From: Nocardia nova NBRC 15556
GTDB taxonomy: Bacteria; Actinomycetota; Actinomycetes; Mycobacteriales; Mycobacteriaceae
DNA: 64,000 bases
Direction: 5' to 3'
NCBI RefSeq assembly: GCF_001613005.1
Contig: NZ_BDBN01000038.1
Location: 21,342 to 85,341 of the forward strand
This document shows, one piece after another, positions 31,353 to 39,506 of this stretch. Within the stretch, counting starts at the first letter, position 1; every line of letters starts with the position of its first letter. Position numbers and translations under genes: made by a program. The notes under the pieces are model-generated. The model did not search any database. It had not been told where the DNA came from and saw only the letters and a program-made list of their open reading frames with translations.

Positions 31353-33422
31353 ATGACGGACGATGTGGCAGGTCGGCCGGGCAACGGCGGCGAAACTCAC
31401 CAGGAGGCAACCGGTGAGGACGTGCGGCTGACCACCCAGCAGGGTGTGGTTGTCGGAGACGATCAGAACACATTGCGGGCGGGGGAGCGCGGGCCCGCGC
31501 TGCTGGAGGACTTCCACTTCCGCGAGAAGATCTTCCACTTCGACCACGAGCGGATTCCGGAGCGGGTGGTTCATGCCCGCGGTTTCGGCGTGCACGGCTA
31601 TTTCGAGAACTACGATTCGCTGTCCGATCTGACCCGGGCCGATCCGTTCCAGGAGGCCGGTCGCCGGACCGAGGCATTCGTCCGATTCTCCACGGTGGCC
31701 GGTAACAAGGGTTCGTTCGATCTGGCTCGCGACGTCCGTGGTTTCGCGGTGAAACTCTATACGCGCGAGGGAAATTGGGATCTGGTCGGGAACAATATCC
31801 CGGTCTTCTTCATTCAGGACCCCATCAAGTTCCCGGATATGGTCCACGCCGCCAAACAGGAGCCCGATCGTGGCTTTCCGCAGGCTCAGACGGCCCACGA
31901 CAATTTCTGGGACTTCGTCTCGCTCACTCCCGAATCGACCCACATGCTGCTGTGGATCATGTCCGACCGAGCGATTCCGCGCTCGTTCCGGTTCATGGAG
32001 GGATTCGGTGTCCACACCTTCCGGCTGGTGAACGCCGAGGGCCGCTCCACGTTCGTCAAATTCCATTGGAAGCCGAAGCAGGGCATGCAGTCGGTGGTGT
32101 GGAACGAGGCGCTGAAGATCAACGGCGCCGATCCCGATTTCCACCGCCGCGATCTCTGGGATGCCATTCAGTCCGGTGACTATCCGGAATGGGAATTGGG
32201 CATGCAGCTGTTCGACGACGACTTCGCCGGTCGCTTCGCCTTCGACATCCTCGATCCGACGAAGATCATCCCGGAGGAGGAAGTGCCGGTGCGCCCGGTC
32301 GGCAAGCTGGTGCTGAACCGGGTCGTCGACAATTTCTTCGCCGAAACCGAGCAGGTGGCGTTCTGCACGCAGAACATCATCCCGGGCATCGATTTCACGA
32401 ACGACCCACTGCTGCAGGGCCGCAACTTCTCGTATCTCGACACCCAACTGAAGCGGCTCGGCGGCCCCAACTTCACCCATCTGCCGGTGAACGCGCCGAA
32501 GTGCCCGTTCGCGACGTTCCAGCAGGACGGCCACATGGCTATGGTCAATCCGAAGGGCCGGGCCAATTACGAGCCCAATTCGTGGCCCGACGAGATCAAG
32601 GGCCCGCGCGAGGATCCCGAACGGGGCTTCACGACGGTTCCCGAGACTGTATCCGGTCCCAAACGCCGGCTGCGCGCGGAAAGCTTCGCCGACCATTACA
32701 GCCAGGCTCGTCAGTTCTATGTGAGCCAGACGAGTATCGAGCAGCGGCACATCGTCGAGGCGTTCGTCTTCGAGCTGAGCAAATGCGATCGAGTCGAGAT
32801 CCGTGCCCGGGTCGTCGCCGCGCTGCGCAACGTTCACGAGGATCTGGCCACGGCGGTCGCCGACGAGCTCGGCCTCGCGGAGCTTCCGGAACCGGCTCGC
32901 TGTGCCCGCGAGCCGATCACCGATCTGGCGCCCTCGCCCGCGCTGAGTATCGTGCGCAACGGCCCGGACAGCATCGCGGGGCGCAAGATCGGCGTGCTGG
33001 TCACCGACGGGGTCGATGCCGAGGCATTGGCCGAGGTACGCGAGGCGGTCCAGGCGGAGAAGGCGATCCTTGAGATCGTCGCGCCGAAGGTCGGCGGTGT
33101 CACTACCGAGGACGGCAAAACTGTCGAAGCGGACCAGAAGATCGACGGCGGACCCTCGGTGCTCTACGACGCGGTCGTGATTCTCGCGTCCGAGGCCGGA
33201 GCCGCCGAACTCACCACCGTGCCGCCGGCGCGCGACTTCGTCAGCGACGCTTACGCGCACGGCAAATTCATCGCCCACCGCAATGCCGGCGCGCTGTTCG
33301 CGGCCGCGGGACTGACCGGCGAACTCGATGCCGGCGTCATGGATCTCGCGGCGGGCGCATCGGTGGCCGACTTCCTCGGCCGGTGCCGGGATGTCCGGTA
33401 CTGGGCCCGGTTCGAGGACTGA
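31353..33422 (+). CDS. katE: Large-subunit catalase HPII type with C-terminal flavodoxin/DJ-1-like domain
   Basis: Haem catalase (2 H2O2 to 2 H2O + O2), clade 2, 689 residues. Essential residues: His at about 74 (ERVVHARGFGVHG), Asn at about 147 (VGNNIPVFF) and proximal haem ligand Tyr at about 361 (RNFSYLDTQLKRLGGPNF). The core is followed by a class-I amidotransferase-like domain (about 545-689, GRKIGVLVTDGVDAEAL) found only in large catalases. AGGAGG precedes the ATG. A SigF-type promoter lies 49 bases upstream, consistent with stress or stationary-phase expression. Confidence 0.96.
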   Translation: MTDDVAGRPGNGGETHQEATGEDVRLTTQQGVVVGDDQNTLRAGERGPALLEDFHFREKIFHFDHERIPERVVHARGFGVHGYFENYDSLSDLTRADPFQEAGRRTEAFVRFSTVAGNKGSFDLARDVRGFAVKLYTREGNWDLVGNNIPVFFIQDPIKFPDMVHAAKQEPDRGFPQAQTAHDNFWDFVSLTPESTHMLLWIMSDRAIPRSFRFMEGFGVHTFRLVNAEGRSTFVKFHWKPKQGMQSVVWNEALKINGADPDFHRRDLWDAIQSGDYPEWELGMQLFDDDFAGRFAFDILDPTKIIPEEEVPVRPVGKLVLNRVVDNFFAETEQVAFCTQNIIPGIDFTNDPLLQGRNFSYLDTQLKRLGGPNFTHLPVNAPKCPFATFQQDGHMAMVNPKGRANYEPNSWPDEIKGPREDPERGFTTVPETVSGPKRRLRAESFADHYSQARQFYVSQTSIEQRHIVEAFVFELSKCDRVEIRARVVAALRNVHEDLATAVADELGLAELPEPARCAREPITDLAPSPALSIVRNGPDSIAGRKIGVLVTDGVDAEALAEVREAVQAEKAILEIVAPKVGGVTTEDGKTVEADQKIDGGPSVLYDAVVILASEAGAAELTTVPPARDFVSDAYAHGKFIAHRNAGALFAAAGLTGELDAGVMDLAAGASVADFLGRCRDVRYWARFED

Positions 33423-33423
33423 C

Positions 33424-33771
33424 GATGACGAGCGCGCCGCGGTCGTCGTCCTCGGGACGCGGTCCCCGACGTCTGGTGTGGGTGCGCTCGGAGCGACTGT
33501 GCCGAGAGGTGCCGCCCCCGTCGTCGACGTGCACACGCCGAGTCACCTGCCGGGCGGGGCGGCCGCTACCGCGGCCCTGGGCGTCGAAGCGTGGCTGGTC
33601 CCGCTTGCCGGAGCCGACGAGCACGGCGCCCACCTGCGCAATTCGCCGCGCCGCTGCGGAGTGAGGACAACCTACCTGTACACGGCCGGCTACCTGCGCG
33701 CGGCCGGGCGAGTTGCGGTCCAGTGCCGACGAGCCCGCGGCGCGCGAACCGATGCTTACCCACGGATTTAA
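33424..33771 (+). pseudogene. Decayed PfkB/HldE-like sugar kinase (N-terminal part)
   Basis: An ATG two bases after katE opens MTSAP, but family sequence is then spread over frames: AAVVVLG in one, SERLCREVPPP in another, then PVVDVHTPSHLPGGAAATAA, LVPLAGADEHGAHLR and GVRTTYLYT back in the first, and DEPAAREPM in a third. In order these match the N-terminal half of HldE-type heptose-7-phosphate kinases (dimer lid, GG nucleotide and ADEHG motifs). At least three frameshifts and the loss of the rest make it non-functional. The 257 bases up to 34028 hold no recognisable gene. Confidence 0.55.
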
Positions 33772-33866
33772 TGGCGCACAGGGGGATTCGGCCGGGAGCC
33801 GCCGCCGTGCGGCTGGACTGTCACATCCGCCGCCCGCCCGGTTGCCCGATGGTTCTGCTCCGGACC

Positions 33867-33891
33867 GTTTGCATCGCCGCTGCGAGGGCAT
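33867..33891 (+). promoter_or_regulatory. SigF/SigB-like promoter upstream of the glycosyltransferase gene
   Basis: GTTT (33867-33870), 15 bases, GGGCAT (33886-33891), one mismatch from GGGTAT. It would give a leader of about 130 bases before the GTG at 34029. Weaker than the katE site but with identical spacing. Confidence 0.4.
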
Positions 33892-34028
33892 GACGACCAC
33901 GAACCGGTTCAGAAGTCGACGATCGAGCCGGGCGCAGCGAGTCCCAACATCCATGGCACGGTTTCCGCCGGCTATGGCGCAGTTCGAGAGCGCGAGATCC
34001 ACCGGCGGCGACGCGGATCGGAGGAAGC

Positions 34029-35240
34029 GTGAAGATTGCGATGGTGTCCGAGCACGCGAGCCCGTTGGCTCCCCTGGGTGGTGTGGACGCGGGCGGGCAG
34101 AACGTGCACGTGTCCGAGCTCGCTGCGGGACTGGCCCGGTTGGGGCACGATGTGCGGGTATACACCCGCCGAGACGACCCCGACATTCCCCCCGAAGTGC
34201 TGGTGGGGGCGGGATATCGCGTGATCCACGTTCCGGCCGGTCCGCCGGAGCACATCTCGAAAGACGATATTCTGCCGTTCCTCGGCGAGTTCGCCGCCTT
34301 CCTGCGCGCCCAGTGGAGTGCCGATCGGCCTGACGTCGTGCACGCGCATTTCTGGATGTCGGGGATCGCCGCCGAACGCGCCGGATGCGACCTCGCCGTT
34401 CCGGTCGTTCTGACCTTCCACGCGCTGGGCACCGTGAAGCGGCGCTTTCAAGGGCTGGCCGACACCAGCCCACGCTCCCGTGTCCAATCCGAGCGCCGGG
34501 TGGCGGCGGGAGCGACCCATATCGTCGCGACCTGTTCCGACGAGGTCCGCGAGCTGGGCAGGATGGGTGTGCCGCGCGAGCGCACATCGGTGGTGCCCTG
34601 CGGTGTCGACCTGTCGCTGTTCACTCCCGACGGCCCCGCCGAGGAACCCGAGCTGCCGCGGCGGATCGTCTCGGTCGGCCGCATGGTGCGGCGCAAGGGG
34701 TTCGACACCGCGATCGCGGCACTGTCGGAGGTCCCCGATACCGAACTGGTCATCGCCGGCGGTTCGGCGAGCGCCGAGGACGAAGCCGAGCAAGCGCGAT
34801 TGCGGGCCGTGGCCGCGGAATACGGTGTGTCGCAACGAGTCCGGCTGCGCGGGCCGGTACTGCGGGCGGAGATGCCGATGCTGTTGCGCTCGGCCGACGC
34901 CGTGGTGTGCACGCCGTGGTACGAGCCGTTCGGCATCGTTCCCCTCGAAGCGATGTCGTGCGCGAAGCCCGTGGTCGCCACCGCGGTCGGCGGAATGCTC
35001 GACACCGTTCTCGATGGGGTGACCGGACACTTGGTCCCCTCGAGGGACCCCGCCGTTCTGGCCGAGGTCCTGTCGGGCTTGCTCGACACCCGGCAGGCGC
35101 GCCGGGTGATGGGCGAGGCGGGTCTGCAACGAGCCCGCGGACGTTATTCGTGGGATCGGATCTCCAGGGATACCTCGGCGGCCTATCGGCGGACCGCCGC
35201 CACGGCCGCTGCGGGCGCCATCGCGTCGTCCGCTCGCTGA
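34029..35240 (+). CDS. GT4-family glycosyltransferase (GT-B fold)
   Basis: 403-residue retaining glycosyltransferase. The N-terminal acceptor domain begins MKIAMVSEHASPLAPLGGVDAGGQNVHVSEL split over the Gly-rich loop (about 18-25); HAHFWMSG is the middle His motif; the nucleotide-sugar domain has VGRMVRRKGFDTAIAAL (about 218-234) and the E-x7-E motif in YEPFGIVPLEAMSCAKPVV (about 298-316). GGAGGA lies before the GTG. Its neighbours are decayed sugar-kinase and SDR genes, so it is probably the survivor of a heptose or similar sugar cluster; donor and acceptor are unknown. Confidence 0.9.
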   Translation: MKIAMVSEHASPLAPLGGVDAGGQNVHVSELAAGLARLGHDVRVYTRRDDPDIPPEVLVGAGYRVIHVPAGPPEHISKDDILPFLGEFAAFLRAQWSADRPDVVHAHFWMSGIAAERAGCDLAVPVVLTFHALGTVKRRFQGLADTSPRSRVQSERRVAAGATHIVATCSDEVRELGRMGVPRERTSVVPCGVDLSLFTPDGPAEEPELPRRIVSVGRMVRRKGFDTAIAALSEVPDTELVIAGGSASAEDEAEQARLRAVAAEYGVSQRVRLRGPVLRAEMPMLLRSADAVVCTPWYEPFGIVPLEAMSCAKPVVATAVGGMLDTVLDGVTGHLVPSRDPAVLAEVLSGLLDTRQARRVMGEAGLQRARGRYSWDRISRDTSAAYRRTAATAAAGAIASSAR

Positions 35241-35249
35241 CATCAGGAG

Positions 35250-35430
35250 GCGCTCGCGGAGAATCAACCGACATGCCCGCTCGGCAATGTCGTCATCACC
35301 GGTGGTGCGTCCGGACTGGTCGCGGCGACGGGGGCGGGGCATATCGGCGATCCGCACGCCACCGAACCGGACTCCGGACTGCTGCAGATCGGGACCGGTC
35401 AGGTCATCGCGGCAGCGATTCGGCAACTGC
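35250..35430 (+). pseudogene. Possible remnant of a short-chain dehydrogenase gene
   Basis: After an AGGAGG (35245-35250) the frame reads PLGNVVITGGASGLVAATG, an almost exact SDR nucleotide-binding N terminus (TGGASGL), then loses all similarity. No full-length frame follows. SDR genes accompany HldE-type kinases and GT4 enzymes in actinobacterial heptose clusters, so this fits the decay of that cluster. Evidence is one motif only. Confidence 0.4.
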
Positions 35431-35433
35431 GAT

Positions 35434-35458
35434 GTTTCGGCCTCGATTCCGGTGGTAT
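35434..35458 (+). promoter_or_regulatory. SigF/SigB-like promoter of the DUF2795 gene
   Basis: GTTT (35434-35437), 15 bases, TGGTAT (35453-35458), one mismatch from GGGTAT. A start near 35465 leaves about 43 bases of leader with GAGGAG before the ATG at 35508, the same geometry as at katE. Confidence 0.5.
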
Positions 35459-35507
35459 CGCCCCGTCGTTCCATTCCCGAACGGACAGTAACGAGAGAGG
35501 AGAAACG

Positions 35508-35696
35508 ATGAGCCAGAAGGTGAATCCCATTCAGGTGCAGAAGTATCTCTCCGGCGTGGACTATCCGTGTGACCGCCGCGATATCGTGCGCGCGGCGCGG
35601 AACAACGGCGCCGGCGCGGAGATCGTCGACGCGCTCGAGAGCATGCCCGACCGTATGTTCGACGGACCGAACGCGGTGAGCGAGGCCATGTCCTGA
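35508..35696 (+). CDS. DUF2795 domain protein
   Basis: 62-residue single-domain protein: NPIQVQKYLSGVDYPCDRRD followed by IVRAARNNGAGAEIVDALESMP, the complete DUF2795 helical fold. Family members are small, often stress-linked and of unknown biochemical role. GAGAGGAG precedes the ATG. It has its own stress-type promoter and a 14-base terminator. Confidence 0.88.
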   Translation: MSQKVNPIQVQKYLSGVDYPCDRRDIVRAARNNGAGAEIVDALESMPDRMFDGPNAVSEAMS

Positions 35697-35706
35697 CCTG
35701 AATGCA

Positions 35707-35737
35707 CCTGGGCCGCCCGCACTGCGGGCGGCCCAGG
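35707..35737. terminator. Bidirectional terminator after DUF2795
   Basis: A perfect 14-base stem: CCTGGGCCGCCCGC (35707-35720) and GCGGGCGGCCCAGG (35724-35737) with loop ACT. It serves the DUF2795 gene and the convergent porin gene. Confidence 0.85.
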
Positions 35738-35759
35738 CTGTATCGATGGGCAGTGCGTG

Positions 35760-36734
35760 TCAGAACGTGAATTGATCGCCGTACGCGGTGGTTTGGACCA
35801 GACCTGTCGCCGTCGACACCGTGGTGGAGACGAACGGGACGGCCGCAACCGGGGACGCGCATTGGGAGACGTTCAACGCGGCGTTGTTGAAGGCGATGTG
35901 GTAGGGGAACGTGGTCGTGTTGTCCAGGGTGGCCGTCGCGGTGGTGGCGGTGGTGACCTGACCGGGACCGATGTTCGCGTCCAGATTCTCGGACAGGCCC
36001 AGGGAGCCGCCGACGCTCGGCCCGAGGTCGAAACCGGGCGGCGATACTCCGGGCAGGGTCGCGCTGCCGGACGTGGTCGGCAGGGTGGGGGTGGTGGGAG
36101 TCGTCGTGGGGGGAGTCGTTGTAGGGGGAGTCGTCGTGGTGGGGGTGGTCGTGGTCGGGGTTGTCGTGGTGGTGACCGTCGTGGTGGGCGCAACACTCGT
36201 GCCGACAGCCTTGGTCTGGGTGGTCGTGGGGGGAGTTGTCGTGGTGCGGGCGGTTGTGGAGGAGGCGCCGGTACCGCTGGGGGTGGTCGTGGTCGGAGTG
36301 GCGCTGCCGGTGGTCGCGATGGGAGCGGCGGCGGTCGTCAGCGACGGTGGCGTGAACGTCGGGGAGATGCTCAATTGCAGCCCTTGGTTGGGCGAAATGC
36401 CTACGTCGAAGCCGCCTGCCACGCTGATCCCGCATCCGAGCAGGAATCCCGCCACCGCCTGGCCCGAGGTGATCGGATCGCCCTCGACGTTGACCGAGAA
36501 ATTCCCGGACAGCTGCGCGGCATGCGAGAACGTCATGAGATAGTTCGGCGTCCGGTCACCGGGTGGGTTCACCCCGATGTTGTCCACCGACGCGGTCAGA
36601 TGGACTCCCGAGCCGGTCACGTCCGTGCCGGGTGGCTGGGCGTGACTCGTTTCGCTCCCGCCGGTCCATAAGATCGACGCGACGGCGGTAACCGCGGCGA
36701 TACCCGTCGCGGCGGCGATGAGAGGACGTCGCAT
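35760..36734 (-). CDS. MspA-like porin with a Thr/Pro-rich insertion
   Basis: 324-residue exported protein. A signal peptide (RPLIAAATGIAAVTAVASIL, cleavage after SHA) is followed by MspA-family beta strands (YLMTFSHAAQLSGNFSVNVEG, FLLGCGISVAGGFDVGIS), a stretch of about 110 residues made almost only of Thr, Pro and Ser (about 135-245), and the closing strands (GGSLGLSENLDANIGPGQVT, TFPYHIAFNNAALNVSQCAS). Ordinary MspA proteins are about 210-230 residues and lack such an insert. Probably an outer-membrane (mycomembrane) channel with an extended rim or stalk; two cysteines could form a disulfide. Confidence 0.75.
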   Translation of the reverse strand: MRRPLIAAATGIAAVTAVASILWTGGSETSHAQPPGTDVTGSGVHLTASVDNIGVNPPGDRTPNYLMTFSHAAQLSGNFSVNVEGDPITSGQAVAGFLLGCGISVAGGFDVGISPNQGLQLSISPTFTPPSLTTAAAPIATTGSATPTTTTPSGTGASSTTARTTTTPPTTTQTKAVGTSVAPTTTVTTTTTPTTTTPTTTTPPTTTPPTTTPTTPTLPTTSGSATLPGVSPPGFDLGPSVGGSLGLSENLDANIGPGQVTTATTATATLDNTTTFPYHIAFNNAALNVSQCASPVAAVPFVSTTVSTATGLVQTTAYGDQFTF

Positions 36735-36857
36735 AGCTGGATCCTGTTCCTCGGTGTCACGGCAGCAGTCCCCGAACAGCTATCGACCGGCAAGCATAAT
36801 GCGCGAACCCGCACGGACCCCCGATTCGACGCGCGCCACGCCGCCCCCCTCGAGATT

Positions 36858-37907
36858 TCAAGCGGGGTAGACATGGATTTCGGTCGCCTTGACCGCGGCC
36901 CATACCCGCATACCCGGTTGAATGCGCAGGTCGGCCACCGCCGCCGCGGTAATGTCGGCGAGCACAGGTGGAGCTCCGTCGAGGCGGACGCGGGTGAGAT
37001 TGGCGTGGTGTTCCAGGCCGCCGACGGTCACAGGCCAGGTGTTGCGGGGGCTGCCGCCGGGTTGCTGGGGATGCAGGCTCACCGCGGTAGGCGGGAAGGT
37101 GAGGAAGACGCGGCCCGTGGCGGGAGCGGCGACGGTGAGGTGCCCGCCGTTGTCGATCTCGACGCCGGTGCCCGCGGCGGTGCCGCGAAACAGATTGAGC
37201 CCCATCAGATCTGCGACATAGTCCGACCGCGGCCGCCGGGCGATCTCGGTCGGCGCGCCCTGCTGGACGATAGCGCCCTGTTCGAGGATGACGAGCCGGT
37301 CCGCCAGCACCATCGCGTCGAGCGGATCGTGGGTGACCACCACGGTATGGCCGCGATAGTCGCGCAGGTGGCGGGCCAGGTCGGCGCGCACCTGCACCCG
37401 GGTCCCGGCGTCGAGCGCGGCCAGTGGTTCGTCGAGCAGCAGCAGCTGCGGGTCGGTGGCCAGGGCGCGCGCGAGCGCCACTCGCTGCGCCTGTCCGCCG
37501 GAGAGGGTGCGCGGTATAGCGTGTTCGTGCTCGGCGAGACCTACCCGGGCGAGCTGCTCGGCGGCGCGGGCCCGCGCCTGCGCGCGCCGCATGCCGCGGG
37601 CCCGCAAGCCGAAGGCGACGTTCTCGAGCGCCGAAAGATGCTGAAACAGCAGGTAATCCTGGAAGACGACGCCGACCTGTCGCTGCTCGGCCGGGACGAA
37701 AACTCGCGGCGGTTCGTCCCAGACCCGGTCGGCGACGCTGAGGCGTCCACCGGTGAGCGGTTCGAGTCCGGCCAGCGTACGCAGCGCCGTGGTCTTCCCG
37801 GCGCCGTTGGGCCCGAGCAGCGCCACCACCTCACCGGGTTCGACGGTGAGCGCCAGGCCGAGGCGGAAGCGCTCCCGCCGCACCTCGAGTTCGGCCCGCA
37901 GCGTCAT
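36858..37907 (-). CDS. modC: Molybdate ABC transporter ATP-binding protein ModC
   Basis: 349-residue ATPase energising molybdate import. Walker A GPNGAGKTT, signature LSGGQAQRVALARALA, Walker B LLLLDEPLAALD and the switch His of VVVTHDPLDAM are intact. The C-terminal TOBE domain (about 280-349: VTVGGLEHHANLTRVRLDG, RVWAAVKATEIHVYP) binds oxyanion or regulates the transporter and marks ModC. The start overlaps the modB stop (ATGA). Third gene of the regulator-modA-modB-modC operon. Confidence 0.94.
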   Translation of the reverse strand: MTLRAELEVRRERFRLGLALTVEPGEVVALLGPNGAGKTTALRTLAGLEPLTGGRLSVADRVWDEPPRVFVPAEQRQVGVVFQDYLLFQHLSALENVAFGLRARGMRRAQARARAAEQLARVGLAEHEHAIPRTLSGGQAQRVALARALATDPQLLLLDEPLAALDAGTRVQVRADLARHLRDYRGHTVVVTHDPLDAMVLADRLVILEQGAIVQQGAPTEIARRPRSDYVADLMGLNLFRGTAAGTGVEIDNGGHLTVAAPATGRVFLTFPPTAVSLHPQQPGGSPRNTWPVTVGGLEHHANLTRVRLDGAPPVLADITAAAVADLRIQPGMRVWAAVKATEIHVYPA

Positions 37908-38719
37908 ACCGCTCCTCGAATCCAGCGCTCGCGCAACGACACCAGCACCGCGACCGACACCAGCAGCAGCACCAGGCTGAGCACGATCGCGGCATCGGGA
38001 TCGGTTTCCAGCGCGAGATACACCGCCAGCGGCATGGTGGTGGTGCGGCCGGGGAAATTCCCGGCGAAGGTGATGGTCGCGCCGAATTCGCCGAGCGCCC
38101 GAGCCCAGCACAGTACGCCGCCGGCGAGCACGCCCGGCAGGATCGCGGGCAGGGTGACGCGGCGAAAGGTGTACCAGGGGGTCGCGCCGAGGGTGGCGGC
38201 GGCTTCCTCGTAGCGGGTGTCGGTACTGCGCAGCGCGCCCTCCACCGAGATGACCAGAAACGGCATGGCGACGAACGCCTCGGCCACCACCACTCCCGGC
38301 GTGGTGAACGGCAGCGAGACGCCGAACCAGTCGTACAGATACTGCCCGAGCAGCCCGCGGCGGCCGAACACCAGCAGCAGTGCCACGCCTCCGACCACCG
38401 GCGGCAGGACCAGCGGCACCGTCACCAGCGCGCGGATCACGCCCCGGCCCGGGATGTGCGCCCGCGCCAGCAGCCAGGCCAGCGGGATGCCCAACAGCAG
38501 GCAGATCACGGTCGCGCAGCTCGCGCAGATCAGCGAAAGTCGCAGGGCGGTACCGACTTCGGCGCTGAACAGCCGGTCGGTCAGGCTCGCCCACGGGGTG
38601 CGCACCAGCAGGCCGATCAGCGGAATCACCAGGAACGCCAGCGCGCCGAGCGCGGGCAGCACCAGCGCGACCGGCCGCCGTCCCGATACCGCCCGTCGCC
38701 GCGTTCCCGGCCTGCTCAC
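37904..38719 (-). CDS. modB: Molybdate ABC transporter permease ModB
   Basis: 271-residue inner-membrane permease with about five to six helices and the cytoplasmic EAA loop (YEEAAATLGATPWYTFRRVTL split, about 177-197) followed by GVLAGGVLCWARALGEFGATI, typical of ModB/CysT proteins. The GTG at 38719 overlaps the modA stop (GTGA), which settles the start; longer frames upstream are shadows of modA. Confidence 0.94.
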   Translation of the reverse strand: MSRPGTRRRAVSGRRPVALVLPALGALAFLVIPLIGLLVRTPWASLTDRLFSAEVGTALRLSLICASCATVICLLLGIPLAWLLARAHIPGRGVIRALVTVPLVLPPVVGGVALLLVFGRRGLLGQYLYDWFGVSLPFTTPGVVVAEAFVAMPFLVISVEGALRSTDTRYEEAAATLGATPWYTFRRVTLPAILPGVLAGGVLCWARALGEFGATITFAGNFPGRTTTMPLAVYLALETDPDAAIVLSLVLLLVSVAVLVSLRERWIRGAV

Positions 38720-39501
38720 GGGGTGTCGAATCCCGCGGCGGCGAACACCTTCTTCGCCGCATCGGAGTGCACGTAGCCGACGAAGGCGGCGGCCGCGGCG
38801 GCGTGCGGGGCCTTGGCGAGCGGTGCGATCGGATAGGTGTTGACCACCTTCGCCGATTCCGGGAATTCGATGCCCTGCACCTTGTCGCCGGCCGCCTGCA
38901 CATCGGTGCGGTAGACCAGTGCGGCGTCGACCTCGTCCAGGGTCACCTTGGTGAGCACGGCCTTGACATCCTGCTCGCGGGTGTCGGGCCGCGGGGTGAT
39001 GCCGGCGATCTGGAAAACCTTCTCCGCGGCCGCACCACACGGCACCTGCACCGCGCACAACGCGATCCGCGGCTCCGGTTTGCCGAAGTCGGCCAGTCCG
39101 GTGATCTTGCCCGGATTGCCCTCGGGCACCGCGATTTCCAGCCGATTGCTCACGAACGTCTCCGGTTTCGCGGTGACCTCACCGGCGTCGACCACCTGCT
39201 GCATATTGGCCGGGGCCGCGGAGGCGAAGACATCGGCGGGCGCCCCCTGCTGGATCTGCTGGGCGAGTGCCGAACTGCCGCCGAAGCTGTAGACGACCTT
39301 CACGCCCGGGTGGGCGGCCTCGAAGTCGTGTCCGAGCTTCGTGAACGTCTCGGTGAGCGAGGCCGCCGCGAAAACCGTGACCGTGCCCGAGAGCTGGTCC
39401 GTTCCGGTGGCGGACTTCGCGTCGTCGGAACCGCATCCGGCCAGGCCCGCGGTGACCGCCACGACGGCCGCTGCGGCGCCGATGGTGCGCAAGAGCTGCA
39501 T
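38716..39501 (-). CDS. modA: Molybdate-binding lipoprotein ModA
   Basis: 261-residue periplasmic-type binding protein anchored as a lipoprotein: signal LLRTIGAAAAVVAVTAG with lipobox LAGC (Cys 23). The ModA ligand-site segments VFAAASLTETFTKLG, YSFGGSSALAQQIQQGAPAD (Ser residues contact oxyanion) and VDAALVYRTDVQAAG are present. ATG 39501 is preferred; a TTG at 39510 overlaps the upstream stop. It supplies molybdate for the Mo enzymes found further along the window. Confidence 0.94.
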   Translation of the reverse strand: MQLLRTIGAAAAVVAVTAGLAGCGSDDAKSATGTDQLSGTVTVFAAASLTETFTKLGHDFEAAHPGVKVVYSFGGSSALAQQIQQGAPADVFASAAPANMQQVVDAGEVTAKPETFVSNRLEIAVPEGNPGKITGLADFGKPEPRIALCAVQVPCGAAAEKVFQIAGITPRPDTREQDVKAVLTKVTLDEVDAALVYRTDVQAAGDKVQGIEFPESAKVVNTYPIAPLAKAPHAAAAAAFVGYVHSDAAKKVFAAAGFDTP

Positions 39502-39506
39502 TCTCG

